DNA of 64,000 bases, taken from contig JACKLW010000013.1 of NCBI GenBank assembly GCA_024235715.1, positions 1 to 64,000 on the forward strand, given 5' to 3'. Shown here one piece after another: positions 45,755-53,998 of the stretch; the stretch's first letter is position 1, and every line of letters starts with the position of its first letter. The notes below the pieces were generated by a model. That model was not told the DNA's origin. It saw nothing but the letters and a program-made list of their open reading frames with translations, and did not search any database. Position numbers and translations under genes: made by a program. The stretch is from Accumulibacter sp. Its GTDB lineage: Bacteria; Pseudomonadota; Gammaproteobacteria; Burkholderiales; Rhodocyclaceae.

Positions 45755-45804
45755 GGAAGCGAGCCAGACCGGCGGCGCCCGCCGCCCGCGTCGGGTTGCC
45801 CCGA

Positions 45805-45846
45805 GACGCCTGCTGGACGGCAGGCGTCGTTGAGCCTTCGGCTTTC
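45805..45846 (+). terminator. Terminator-like double hairpin after the DUF3467 gene
   Basis: A perfect 9-bp stem pairs 45805-45813 with 45820-45828 around a 6-base loop. A small stem, AGCC/GGCT with a TTC loop (45833-45843), follows and leads into TTCC. The T-tract is poor, so termination may be partial. It separates the giant gene and its DUF3467 partner from the following cluster. Confidence 0.5.
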
Positions 45847-45892
45847 CAATGTTGCGCCGGTCTCATTTTGACGCCGGTTTCGAGGCCATTAT

Positions 45893-47758
45893 TTGTCTTC
45901 CAACTTTTACGCTTCAAGCACGCCAGGCGCAGTTCCGTCGTCCGCCAATGGCGATCGTGACAGACGGGCGCACGATGACGCGCTGTGGGGAGCCTTCGCT
46001 TCGGCGCCGACGTCGACCGAGTTCTGCGCCAGCTGGCTGGCCCTGCAATGCCTGCAGGTCGCCGACGTGCGCGCAGCCCTGCTGCTGCTCGAACAAGCGA
46101 GTGGCACCTTCGTCCCGGCTGCCGTCTGGCCATCCGAGCAGACCGACGTCACCTACCTTGCTCCAGCCGCACAGCAATGCCTGAGCGAGCGGCGCGGCAT
46201 TCTCCTGCCGGGCCTCGCAGGCGCCGTGATGGTCGTCGCCTATCCGGTGGAGCTCGAAGGACGGATGCTCGGCGCGGTCGTGCTCGACGTCGCCGAACGG
46301 CCCGCCGCGGCCTTGCAGCAGGTGCTCAGGCAACTGCACTGGGGTATCGGCTGGATCGAGACCCTGTTCCTGCGCCGCCAGAATGGCGACGACGCGCAGG
46401 CCCTGCAGCGGGCACGGGCGGCACTCGACGTCCTCGGCGTGGCGGCCGAGCAGGCCCGCCTCGATCCCATGGCCATGGCGGTGGTCAACGATCTCGCCAG
46501 CCGCTTCGCCTGCGACCGGGTTTCGCTCGGTGTCGATCGTGGCGGGCGCACGCGTTTGCTGGCCATGTCGCACTCGGCTTTCTTCGAGAAGAAGAGCCAG
46601 TTTGTCACCGCCCTCGAAAATGCCATGGACGAGGCCCTCGATCAGCGGCGCAGTATCGTATTTCCGCCCGGCGCGGACGACAGCAGGGGAATTGCCATTG
46701 CCCACCGCGATTTTGCCGCGACGCGAGCGGTGTGCTCGGTGGTGCTCGGCAGCCGGGGCATCGGCGTCGGTGTGCTGACTTTCGAGCGCAATCAGGGAGC
46801 GCCCTTCAGCGCCGACGAAACGATGGCTTTCGAAGCCGTCAGCGCCCTGCTCGGCCCCCTGCTCGAGAGCCGGCTCGAGCTGCATCGCTGGTTTGCCGGC
46901 CGCTTCGCCGACAAGCTGCGTGGCTGGTGGCTCCATCTCAAGGATGCCCGCCGCCCGGGTTTTCGGGTCGGCGTCGCAGCGGCCCTGTTGTTGTTGGTGA
47001 GTTTCTTCGCGATCGACGGCGAGTATCGAGTCAGCGCCAGGGCGGTCGTCGAGGGTGCGGTGCAACGCGCCGCCGTGGCGCCCTTCGATGGCTTCCTGCG
47101 CGAGGCGCCGGTGCGCGCGGGCTTCGTCGTCAAGCAGGGACAGGTGTTGGCGACTCTCGATGATCGCGACCTGCGGGTCGAGCGGCAGCGCTGGCTGTCG
47201 GAGCGCGAACAGCATCAGGCGCGCTACCGCGATGCGCTGGCCAAGCACGAGCGGGCCAATGCCAACGTCGCGCTGGCGCAGATGCAGGAAGCCCAATCGC
47301 AACTGGCGCTGGTGGACGAGAAGCTGACGCGCGCCGAGATCGTCGCCCCGTTCGACGGCATCGTCGTCTCCGGCGATCTCAGCCAGCTGATCGGTTCGCC
47401 GGTCGAGCAGGGCAAGCTGCTCTTCGAACTGGCACCACTGGACGCCTACCGCGTGATCCTGAAGGTCGAGGATCGCGATATACGCGATGTGCGCGTTGGC
47501 CAGACGGGCAGCCTGGTGCTCACCGGGCTGGCCGGCGAAGCCCTGGCCTTCGAGGTGCGCAACGTGTCGATGGCCGAGGCCGAGGACGGCAAGAACACTT
47601 TCCGCGTCGAAGCCCAGCTCGATCGCAGCGACCTCAAGCTGCGCCCGGGTATGGAAGGGGTCGGCAAGATCGAGGTCGGCGAGCAGAGCTATGCGTGGAT
47701 CTGGACCCACCGCCTGAGCGACTGGTTGCGCATGCAGGCGTGGATCTGGTTGCCGTAG
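45893..47758 (+). CDS. GAF-domain / HlyD membrane-fusion fusion protein
   Basis: The 621-residue product joins a cytoplasmic sensory part to a periplasmic adaptor. Residues 30-160 and 175-330 look like two GAF-type domains; the second has VVNDLASRFACDRVSLGVD and VCSVVLGSRGIGVGVLTFER. One membrane helix lies at 357-373. A HlyD-type part follows, with a lipoyl-like half (VAPFDGFLREAPVRAGFVVKQGQ), an alpha-hairpin coiled coil at 425-480 and the second half (IVAPFDGIVVSGDL). No ATG lies near the start; I chose the TTG at 45893 with GAGG 7 bases upstream, and an in-frame stop lies at 45869. It begins the export-like cluster. A GAF sensor on an adaptor suggests regulated assembly, which is inference. 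Confidence 0.82.
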   Translation: MSSNFYASSTPGAVPSSANGDRDRRAHDDALWGAFASAPTSTEFCASWLALQCLQVADVRAALLLLEQASGTFVPAAVWPSEQTDVTYLAPAAQQCLSERRGILLPGLAGAVMVVAYPVELEGRMLGAVVLDVAERPAAALQQVLRQLHWGIGWIETLFLRRQNGDDAQALQRARAALDVLGVAAEQARLDPMAMAVVNDLASRFACDRVSLGVDRGGRTRLLAMSHSAFFEKKSQFVTALENAMDEALDQRRSIVFPPGADDSRGIAIAHRDFAATRAVCSVVLGSRGIGVGVLTFERNQGAPFSADETMAFEAVSALLGPLLESRLELHRWFAGRFADKLRGWWLHLKDARRPGFRVGVAAALLLLVSFFAIDGEYRVSARAVVEGAVQRAAVAPFDGFLREAPVRAGFVVKQGQVLATLDDRDLRVERQRWLSEREQHQARYRDALAKHERANANVALAQMQEAQSQLALVDEKLTRAEIVAPFDGIVVSGDLSQLIGSPVEQGKLLFELAPLDAYRVILKVEDRDIRDVRVGQTGSLVLTGLAGEALAFEVRNVSMAEAEDGKNTFRVEAQLDRSDLKLRPGMEGVGKIEVGEQSYAWIWTHRLSDWLRMQAWIWLP

Positions 47759-47773
47759 GCGGCGGCTGACGGC

Positions 47774-49921
47774 ATGGCCGCCCCCTTTCTCAGCGCTTCG
47801 TGGTATCGCGTCGCCGAACTGCGCCCGGAACTGCGCGCGCATGTACGCATCCATCGCCAGCGCTTTCGCGGCGAGCCCTGGTACGTGGTGCACGACAGCG
47901 CCTCGGGCAAGCTGCATCGTTTCAGTCCCGCTGCCTATCGGCTGATACAGCTGATGGACGGGCAGCGAACGGTCGACGCGCTATGGACCGAGGTGGCCGC
48001 GGAAGCCGGCGAAGACGCGCCGACGCAGGACGAAGTGATCCGCTTGCTGGCGCAACTGCACGCCGGCGACCTGCTGCAGGCCGATCTGCCGCCCGATGTC
48101 GACGAACTGGCCGAGCGCGGCAGCAAGCAGCGGCGTCAGAAACTGTTGCAGAGCTTCATCAACCCGATGTCGATTCGCATTCCCCTGTGGGATCCCGATG
48201 CCTTCCTGAACCGCAGCTGGCCACTGGTGAAGCCATTGTTCGGTCCGCTCGGGGCATTGCTGTGGCTGCTCGTCGTGCTCCCGGCGATCGTCGTCGCCGG
48301 CGTGAACTGGCATGAACTGACCGCCAATCTCAGCGATCAGGTGTTGTCGACGCACAACCTCTTCCTGCTCTGGCTGGTCTATCCGCTGATCAAGGCGCTG
48401 CATGAACTGGGCCATGGCTACGCCGTCAAGTCAGGCGACGGCGAAGTACACGAGATGGGCATCATGCTGCTCGTCCTGGCGCCGATTCCCTACGTCGACG
48501 CGACGGCTTCCGGCGCCTTTCGCAACAAATGGCGGCGGGCGATGGTTGGCGCCGCCGGAATGCTGGTCGAACTGTTCCTGGCGGCCCTCGCGATGTACCT
48601 GTGGGTGCTGGTCGAGCCGGGGCTGGTGCGCTCGGTCGCCTTCAACGTGCTTTTCGTGGCCGGCGCCTCGACGCTGCTGTTCAACGGCAATCCCCTGCTG
48701 CGCTACGACGGCTATTACGTCCTCGCCGATCTGATCGAGATCGCCAATCTCGGAAACCGCTCGAATCAGTACTGGCAATGGCTTGCCAAACGTTACCTCT
48801 TCGGTGTCAGGACCGTCGAGCGGCCGCAGGGGTCTGCCGGCGAACGCCGCTGGTTTCTGTTCTACGGGGCGGCGTCCTTCGTCTACCGGACGCTGGTGAT
48901 GATCGTCATCACCCTGTTCATTGCCGGCGAGTTCTTCTTTGTCGGGGTGGTGCTGGCGATCTGGGCGGCGGTGACCATGTTCGTGCTGCCGATCGGCAAG
49001 GGCCTCGCCTATGTGCTCTCGAGTCCGGAGCTGCAGCGCCAGCGGACGCGCGCTCGCCTGGTCACCTTCGGTTCGCTGGCGCTTTTTCTGGTCTTCGTGC
49101 TTTCGGTGCCGATGCCCTTGCGCACGCATGCCGAGGGCCTGGTCTGGATTCCCGAGAACGCCGAAGTGCGCGCCGCGGCCGATGGCTTCGTCGAGCAGCT
49201 GCTGATCCAGCCGGAAGCCCGCGTCGAGGTCGGCGATCTGTTGCTGGTGACCGCCCAGCCGTCCCTGGCTGCCGAAGTCGAACAGGCACGGGCGCGGGTA
49301 CGCCAGCTCGAGGTGCAGTACACGACGCAGATGTTCGACGAGCGCGTACAGGCGGCGGCGATCAGCGAGGATCTGCGCCGAGAACGAAGTGCTCTGGCGC
49401 GCGCGGAAGAGAAGCTCGATTCGCTGCTGCTGCTTGCCCAGGTATCCGGCACGCTCAAGCTGGCGCGGCCGCAGGATTTGCCGGACCGCTACGTCAAGAA
49501 GGGCGAACTGCTCGGCTACATCCTCGACGGCCCGCCCCGGCTGGTACGGGTGGTCGTCGGCCAGGACGACATTGCCCTGGTTCGCGAAGCGCGCGACGAG
49601 GTGCAGGTGAAGATCGCCGATCGCCTCGAGCAGACCTATTCCGCACGCGTGATCCGCGAGGTCCCCGGTGCGCACGACCAGCTGCCGAGCAAGGCGCTTT
49701 CGCTTGCCGGTGGTGGCCAGCACGGCACCGACCCGCGCGACCCGAATGGCCTCAAATCGCTGCAACGGCTGTTTCAGTTCGATCTCGAGTTGCCGCCGGA
49801 AGTGGGACCCTTGCAGATCGGCACACGCGTCTTCGTGCGTTTCCATCACCGCGCCGAGCCACTCGCCGAGCAGTGGGCGCGGCGGCTGCGCCAGCTTTTT
49901 CTCTCGCGCTTCAATGTCTAG
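47774..49921 (+). CDS. PqqD-like / site-2 protease (M50) / HlyD fusion protein
   Basis: The 715-residue product has an N-terminal PqqD-like segment (residues 15-110, with HRFSPAAYRLIQLMDGQRTV). It then has an M50 site-2-protease-like membrane domain with HELGH at 210-214 and the second site NPLLRYDGYY around 306-315 (D312), and several further helices up to about residue 455. The C-terminal periplasmic part is HlyD-like (EVRAAADGFVEQLLIQPEARVEVGDLLLV, coiled coil near 490-550). The zinc ligands appear intact. The PqqD-like fold often binds peptide leaders, so this protein could recognise and cleave or hold the N-terminus of the giant proteins; this is inference. It follows the GAF-HlyD gene by 15 bases and overlaps the SecA-like gene by 8. 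Confidence 0.87.
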   Translation: MAAPFLSASWYRVAELRPELRAHVRIHRQRFRGEPWYVVHDSASGKLHRFSPAAYRLIQLMDGQRTVDALWTEVAAEAGEDAPTQDEVIRLLAQLHAGDLLQADLPPDVDELAERGSKQRRQKLLQSFINPMSIRIPLWDPDAFLNRSWPLVKPLFGPLGALLWLLVVLPAIVVAGVNWHELTANLSDQVLSTHNLFLLWLVYPLIKALHELGHGYAVKSGDGEVHEMGIMLLVLAPIPYVDATASGAFRNKWRRAMVGAAGMLVELFLAALAMYLWVLVEPGLVRSVAFNVLFVAGASTLLFNGNPLLRYDGYYVLADLIEIANLGNRSNQYWQWLAKRYLFGVRTVERPQGSAGERRWFLFYGAASFVYRTLVMIVITLFIAGEFFFVGVVLAIWAAVTMFVLPIGKGLAYVLSSPELQRQRTRARLVTFGSLALFLVFVLSVPMPLRTHAEGLVWIPENAEVRAAADGFVEQLLIQPEARVEVGDLLLVTAQPSLAAEVEQARARVRQLEVQYTTQMFDERVQAAAISEDLRRERSALARAEEKLDSLLLLAQVSGTLKLARPQDLPDRYVKKGELLGYILDGPPRLVRVVVGQDDIALVREARDEVQVKIADRLEQTYSARVIREVPGAHDQLPSKALSLAGGGQHGTDPRDPNGLKSLQRLFQFDLELPPEVGPLQIGTRVFVRFHHRAEPLAEQWARRLRQLFLSRFNV

Positions 49922-51923
49922 GGCGCTGCTCGATCGCTGGCAGGTGCATGAGTTCGCGCCGGGCCTGTACCCGGAGCGTCGTGACCTCAGGGACGGTCGT
50001 CTCGACCGCTTCATCGGGCGCCTGCTGGGGCGTTGCGCGCAGGCTGGCTGGTCGCTGCGCCTGCGCGACCTGCGGCGTTTTGCCGAGCGTGTCCAGGCGC
50101 TGGAAGGGGACTTGCTGGCCATCGACGACGAGGGACTGCGCAGCAGGGCGCTGCGCGTGGGCGCCGCACTGGCCGTCGAAGGGCTCGCCGAGGCAGCGGT
50201 TGCCGAGTGCTTTGCGCTGGTGCGCGAGGTCTGTTCGCGCCAGCTTGGCCTGCGCCATTACCCGGTGCAGCTGATGGGCGGCTACGCCATGCTGACCGGG
50301 GCGCTGGCGGAAATGCAGACCGGCGAGGGCAAGACACTGACCGCCGTTCTCCCCGCCGTGACGGTGGCACTCGCCGGCGCCCCGGTGCACGTGATCACCG
50401 TGAATTCCTATCTGGCGGCCCGCGATGCCGAATATCTCGCGCCGGTCTATGAATTCTTCGGTTTGCGCGTCGGTCTGGTCGTCCCCGACCAGGAGACCGC
50501 CGAGCGCGTCGAGGCCTACGCCGCCAACGTCACCTACTGCGTCAACAAGGATCTGGTCTTCGACTATCTTCGCGACCGCATAACGCAGAAGCGCGCCCGC
50601 GCCGGCCCGCGGGCGCTGCTCGATGGCTGGCTGGCCGGGCCGCGCAGCCAGGCGCCCGCGCGGGTCTTGCTGCGCGGGCTTTACTTCGCGATCGTCGACG
50701 AAGCCGACAGTGTCCTGATCGACGAAGCGCGAACGCCGCTGATCATTTCCAGCGACGTCGACGACCCGAACGGGCGCGCCCTCTACGAGCAGGCGCTGGC
50801 GCTGGCCGCCAGCCTGAAAAGCAGGCGCCATTACCTGCTGCGGGCGACGGAACGGAGCGTTGAACTGACCGACGCCGGCAAGGCGGCAGTCGCCGATTTC
50901 GCCTGCGAGCTCAGCGGACTGTGGCGCATACCGCGGGCGCGCGAAGAACTGGTCGAACAGGGCCTGTCGGCGCTGCATCTCTTCCAGCTCGACCGGCACT
51001 ACATCATTGCCGACGAAAAGGTGCAGATCGTTGACGAGTACACCGGTCGCGTAATGGCCGATCGTTCTTGGGAGCGTGGTCTGCACCAGATGATTGAAGT
51101 CAAGGAGGCGCTGGCGATCAGCAAACGACGCGACACCATCTCGCGGATTACCTATCAGCGCTTCTTTCGCCGCTACCTGTGCCTGGCCGGAATGACCGGC
51201 ACGGCCATCGAAGTGGCGCCGGAAATGCGCTCCGTGTATGCCATGGACGTGCTGCGCATCCCGCCGAATCGTCCGGTCGTGCGGCGCAATCTCGGCTACC
51301 GCGTGTTCGTCGACAGCGACCGGCGCTGGGCAGCGGTGGTGCAGAGCGCCGCCAGGATGCGCGCGGCGGGACGGGCGGTGCTGATCGGGACGCGTTCGGT
51401 GGCGGCATCGGAGCTGGCCAGCGCGCATCTGGGCGCCGCCGGACTGGCGCACGAAGTGCTCAACGCGCGCCAGGACCAGCGCGAGGCCGAGATCATCGCC
51501 CAGGCCGGCCAGCCGGGGCGGATCACCGTGGCCACCAACATGGCCGGGCGCGGAACCGACATTCTGCTCAGCCCGGAGGTTCGCCTGGCGGGTGGCCTGC
51601 ACGTCATTCTCTCCGAGTACCACGATTCTGCGCGCATCGATCGCCAGTTGTACGGCCGTGCCGGTCGGCAGGGAGATCCGGGATCATGCGAAGCAATCGT
51701 TTCGCTTGATGATGAATTGTTTCTCGCCCATGCTTCGGCTTTGCTCGGCTGGCTGCGCCCGCGCGTTTCGCAGGCGGGGCTGCTGCCGTCACACCTGGCA
51801 CGGCTGCTGCGCCAGTCCGCGCAAGCCGCGGCCGAGCGGCAGAACTCGCGGATCAGGCGGCAGACAGTTGAAATGGACAAGCGCGTGGAACAGTCGCTCG
51901 CGTTTGCCGGAAGAGGAGAATAG
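49914..51923 (+). CDS. Short SecA-like preprotein translocase ATPase
   Basis: A 669-residue SecA-family DEAD motor, much shorter than the usual 850-900 residues of housekeeping SecA. Walker A MQTGEGKT lies at 134-141, and DEAD at 262-265 within IVDEADSVLIDEARTPL. A preprotein-crosslinking-type region (IIADEKVQIVDEYTGRVM) follows, then GMTGTA and the second motor domain with TNMAGRGTDI and YGRAGRQGDPGS. The scaffold ends early, and the C-terminal cysteine zinc finger and SecB-binding tail are missing. I chose the ATG at 49914 because it overlaps the preceding stop by 8 bases and starts where SecA-like sequence begins; upstream extension enters another gene's frame. It is probably an accessory SecA dedicated to the giant proteins, analogous in idea to SecA2 of Gram-positive adhesin export. 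Confidence 0.9.
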   Translation: MSRALLDRWQVHEFAPGLYPERRDLRDGRLDRFIGRLLGRCAQAGWSLRLRDLRRFAERVQALEGDLLAIDDEGLRSRALRVGAALAVEGLAEAAVAECFALVREVCSRQLGLRHYPVQLMGGYAMLTGALAEMQTGEGKTLTAVLPAVTVALAGAPVHVITVNSYLAARDAEYLAPVYEFFGLRVGLVVPDQETAERVEAYAANVTYCVNKDLVFDYLRDRITQKRARAGPRALLDGWLAGPRSQAPARVLLRGLYFAIVDEADSVLIDEARTPLIISSDVDDPNGRALYEQALALAASLKSRRHYLLRATERSVELTDAGKAAVADFACELSGLWRIPRAREELVEQGLSALHLFQLDRHYIIADEKVQIVDEYTGRVMADRSWERGLHQMIEVKEALAISKRRDTISRITYQRFFRRYLCLAGMTGTAIEVAPEMRSVYAMDVLRIPPNRPVVRRNLGYRVFVDSDRRWAAVVQSAARMRAAGRAVLIGTRSVAASELASAHLGAAGLAHEVLNARQDQREAEIIAQAGQPGRITVATNMAGRGTDILLSPEVRLAGGLHVILSEYHDSARIDRQLYGRAGRQGDPGSCEAIVSLDDELFLAHASALLGWLRPRVSQAGLLPSHLARLLRQSAQAAAERQNSRIRRQTVEMDKRVEQSLAFAGRGE

Positions 51924-51927
51924 ACGA

Positions 51928-52845
51928 ATGCCAGCTTGGGCAAGGCGGATGCGGATGGGCGCCCGGAGCGCGGTGCTCCTGATGCTCGCGTGGTCGGGCA
52001 GGGGGCTCGCGGCCGAGTTCGATTGCATCATCGAGCCGAGCAAGACCGTGGACGTGCGCGCGGCGAGCGAGGGGCTGATCGAGAAGATCTGGGTAGACCG
52101 CGGCGACATGGTCAAGAAGGACCAGGTGCTGGTCACCCTGGATTCCGGCGTCGAGCAGGCGGCGGTCGATTCGGCGCGCTATCGTGCGACGATGCAGGGC
52201 AAGATCCGGACAGGTGAAAGCCGCGTCGAGTTCTCGACGACCAAGTACAAGCGTCGTGAAAAGCTGGCCAGCCAGTCATTCATTTCGCTGAGCGACCGCG
52301 ACGAGGCGCTGACCGAAAAGCGACTCGCCGAGTCGGAACTTCTCGAGGCCAGGGACGAACGCCGCCTGTCGGAGATCGAGTACCGCCGGTTGGCCGAGCA
52401 GTTGCGACTGCGCACGATCAAGAGTCCGGTCGACGGCGTCGTCATCGATCGCCTGCTCGCGGCCGGCGAACTCGCCGACAATCGCGACCTGCGCAAACCG
52501 ATCCTCAGGCTGGCGGATATCGGCACCCTGTACGTCGAGGTACTGATGCCGATCGAGGCTTTCGGCAAGCTCAGTGCCGGCCAGAAGGTCGAGGTGCTGC
52601 CGGAAGCGCCGATCGGCGGACGGTACACGGCGACCGTGCAGGTGATCGACCGGGTGTTCGATGCCGCCAGCGGAACCTTCGGGGTGCGCCTCGAGTTGCC
52701 AAACCCGGACCTGAAACTGCCGGCGGGAATCAAGTGCAAGGCCAGTTTTCCGGCTATCGCCGGTCGTTTTTCCACCGCGCCACCGTCGGCCGCAGCGCGT
52801 CCGGCAGGAAAGCCGGCGGCGGATCCTTCGGGAAAACCGATGTAG
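51928..52845 (+). CDS. Periplasmic HlyD/RND-type membrane-fusion adaptor
   Basis: The 305-residue protein starts with a signal peptide (ARSAVLLMLAWSGRGLAAEF) and has no other membrane helix. The lipoyl-like halves are VDVRAASEGLIEKIWVDRGDMVKKDQ and IKSPVDGVVIDRLLAAGE, flanking an alpha-hairpin at about residues 75-150. A beta-barrel part follows (LYVEVLMPIEAFGKLSAGQKVEVL). I chose the ATG at 51928 because AGAGGAG lies about 9 bases upstream. A longer frame reaches back into the SecA-like gene and is not needed. It lies four bases after that gene and is surely in the same operon. Confidence 0.9.
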   Translation: MPAWARRMRMGARSAVLLMLAWSGRGLAAEFDCIIEPSKTVDVRAASEGLIEKIWVDRGDMVKKDQVLVTLDSGVEQAAVDSARYRATMQGKIRTGESRVEFSTTKYKRREKLASQSFISLSDRDEALTEKRLAESELLEARDERRLSEIEYRRLAEQLRLRTIKSPVDGVVIDRLLAAGELADNRDLRKPILRLADIGTLYVEVLMPIEAFGKLSAGQKVEVLPEAPIGGRYTATVQVIDRVFDAASGTFGVRLELPNPDLKLPAGIKCKASFPAIAGRFSTAPPSAAARPAGKPAADPSGKPM

Positions 52846-52911
52846 CTGCCGGCAGTGCCCGCGCCAGCGGCTGCAGGACGTGACAACACCCAGACTTGCC
52901 AGGTGAAGCCG

Positions 52912-53685
52912 ATGAACGTCAGACAGGAGCGTTTCGCCGTAACGGTCGCCAGCCGTCTGCTGGCGGCGTCGTCGTTCTGGCTGGCGTTCGGCACCTGCCG
53001 AGCCGATGTGCCGACCCCCGCGCAGGAGTGCCGGTTGCGCAACGCGGCGATCTGCGAGCTGAAGGGCGTGCAGTTCATGGTTGACGGCCCTTGCCCGCCA
53101 CCGGCACGTACCATCCGGCCGCCGCGTGACGAGCCGTGTGACGAGGCAGCGCCCACCGGAACGACCCGTGGTGGGCAGCCTGCGGGAGCAGGAATGGCTG
53201 CGGCGCAGCTTGCCGTAATGCCGGGCGCGGCGTCGGCGGCAAATGGTACCCCGCCTCCGGTTCGCGATCTGGCCTGGGTCGGGCGCGCCGAGCGCTGGCT
53301 GCTGCCGCTGCTGCTGGCCGCAGGCGGTCTGCTGTTTGGCGGTGTCTGCCTGCTCCTCTTTGTTGTCTGGCGACGGCGGGCGGCTCGCCGGGAGCGGCAT
53401 ACCGGCGAGGCTGCGGTCGACCTTGCTCGTCCATTGCTGCAGCTGGTCGTTGCAGGCGCCTGCGCCGTACCGCTCGGCTACCAGGCGGCAGGGGCCGCAT
53501 TTGATCGTGTCTTCGCGAGCGCCGACAACCACGATACGGCACTGCCCTGGTTGCTGGCCGCGCCGCTGGCCGTGGCGGTGTTCATGCTGGTTACCGGTCT
53601 TTCCTTCGCGCTGATTGCCTTGCTGCTCGTCCGGCTGTTCGAGGGGCCCGGCAAGGGCTCGCCGAAGCAGGGGCGAAGTGGTTGA
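52912..53685 (+). CDS. Unrecognised membrane protein with three helices and a periplasmic cysteine-containing segment
   Basis: The 257-residue product has a signal-like segment (residues 8-30), then a loop of about 100 residues, predicted periplasmic, with four cysteines (C40, C48, C61, C76) and a Pro/Gly-rich part. Three membrane helices follow at about 130-153, 172-190 and 212-241. I chose the ATG at 52912 because AGGTGA lies five bases upstream; an in-frame ATG-free extension to 52855 is unlikely. I recognise no family. It is the last gene of the cluster, so a structural part of the same envelope complex is plausible. Confidence 0.65.
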   Translation: MNVRQERFAVTVASRLLAASSFWLAFGTCRADVPTPAQECRLRNAAICELKGVQFMVDGPCPPPARTIRPPRDEPCDEAAPTGTTRGGQPAGAGMAAAQLAVMPGAASAANGTPPPVRDLAWVGRAERWLLPLLLAAGGLLFGGVCLLLFVVWRRRAARRERHTGEAAVDLARPLLQLVVAGACAVPLGYQAAGAAFDRVFASADNHDTALPWLLAAPLAVAVFMLVTGLSFALIALLLVRLFEGPGKGSPKQGRSG

Positions 53686-53699
53686 AGGGGATGTTGTTG

Positions 53700-53727
53700 C
53701 CGACATGAATGTGTCGGAATTTCTTAC
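53700..53727 (+). terminator. Weak terminator-like hairpin after the export-like cluster
   Basis: A 6-bp stem pairs 53700-53705 with 53712-53717 and is followed by AATTTCTT. It may end part of the cluster transcript before the second giant gene. Confidence 0.35.
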
Positions 53728-53793
53728 AGTTGTCGCACGAAACAGGGTGCCGGATCGAGTTGAATTTCGAGTAAACAAGAGTCTGCAATCTTG

Positions 53794-53824
53794 TTGACCC
53801 GTGGGTATATAAATTGCTTATAGT
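53794..53824 (+). promoter_or_regulatory. Possible promoter for the second giant gene
   Basis: TTGACC at 53794-53799 and TATAGT at 53819-53824 lie in an unusually AT-rich patch, 174 bases before the start of the second giant gene. The spacing of 19 is longer than ideal. The patch stands out from its GC-rich surroundings, and no other promoter-like sequence is visible in this gap. Confidence 0.35.
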
Positions 53825-53962
53825 TGGCGAATCTGGCGCTCGCGGTGGGTGATCATGCCCCCTTTCGCGACACGAGCGCTGCTGATGTGGAAGCACAGGG
53901 TGGGCGCTGCAGCCTGCCTGTTTCCGGTGCGTTGTGCTTGCGTGGATAGCAGGAGGCGAACG

Positions 53963-53998
53963 TTGGATACAGAGATCACGTCGCGGTCGTGCCGCTGA
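53963..53998 (+). CDS. Possible 11-codon leader peptide coupled to the second giant gene
   Basis: A perfect AGGAGG at 53951-53956 lies 6 bases before a TTG that opens 11 codons (MDTEITSRSCR). The TGA at 53996-53998 overlaps the giant gene's ATG as TGATG. The giant gene has no good ribosome binding site of its own, so the AGGAGG may act through this leader. The arrangement mirrors the one before the first giant gene. Confidence 0.35.
   Translation: MDTEITSRSCR

Noticed and set aside
49668..49913. Longer N-terminus of the SecA-like protein
   Set aside because: The extra 82 codons overlap the preceding gene in another frame and look like its shadow (Ser/Arg/Cys-rich). The ATG at 49914 starts the SecA-like sequence.
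51592..51927. Longer N-terminus of the HlyD adaptor
   Set aside because: It overlaps the SecA-like gene. The ATG at 51928 has AGAGGAG upstream and begins a proper signal peptide.
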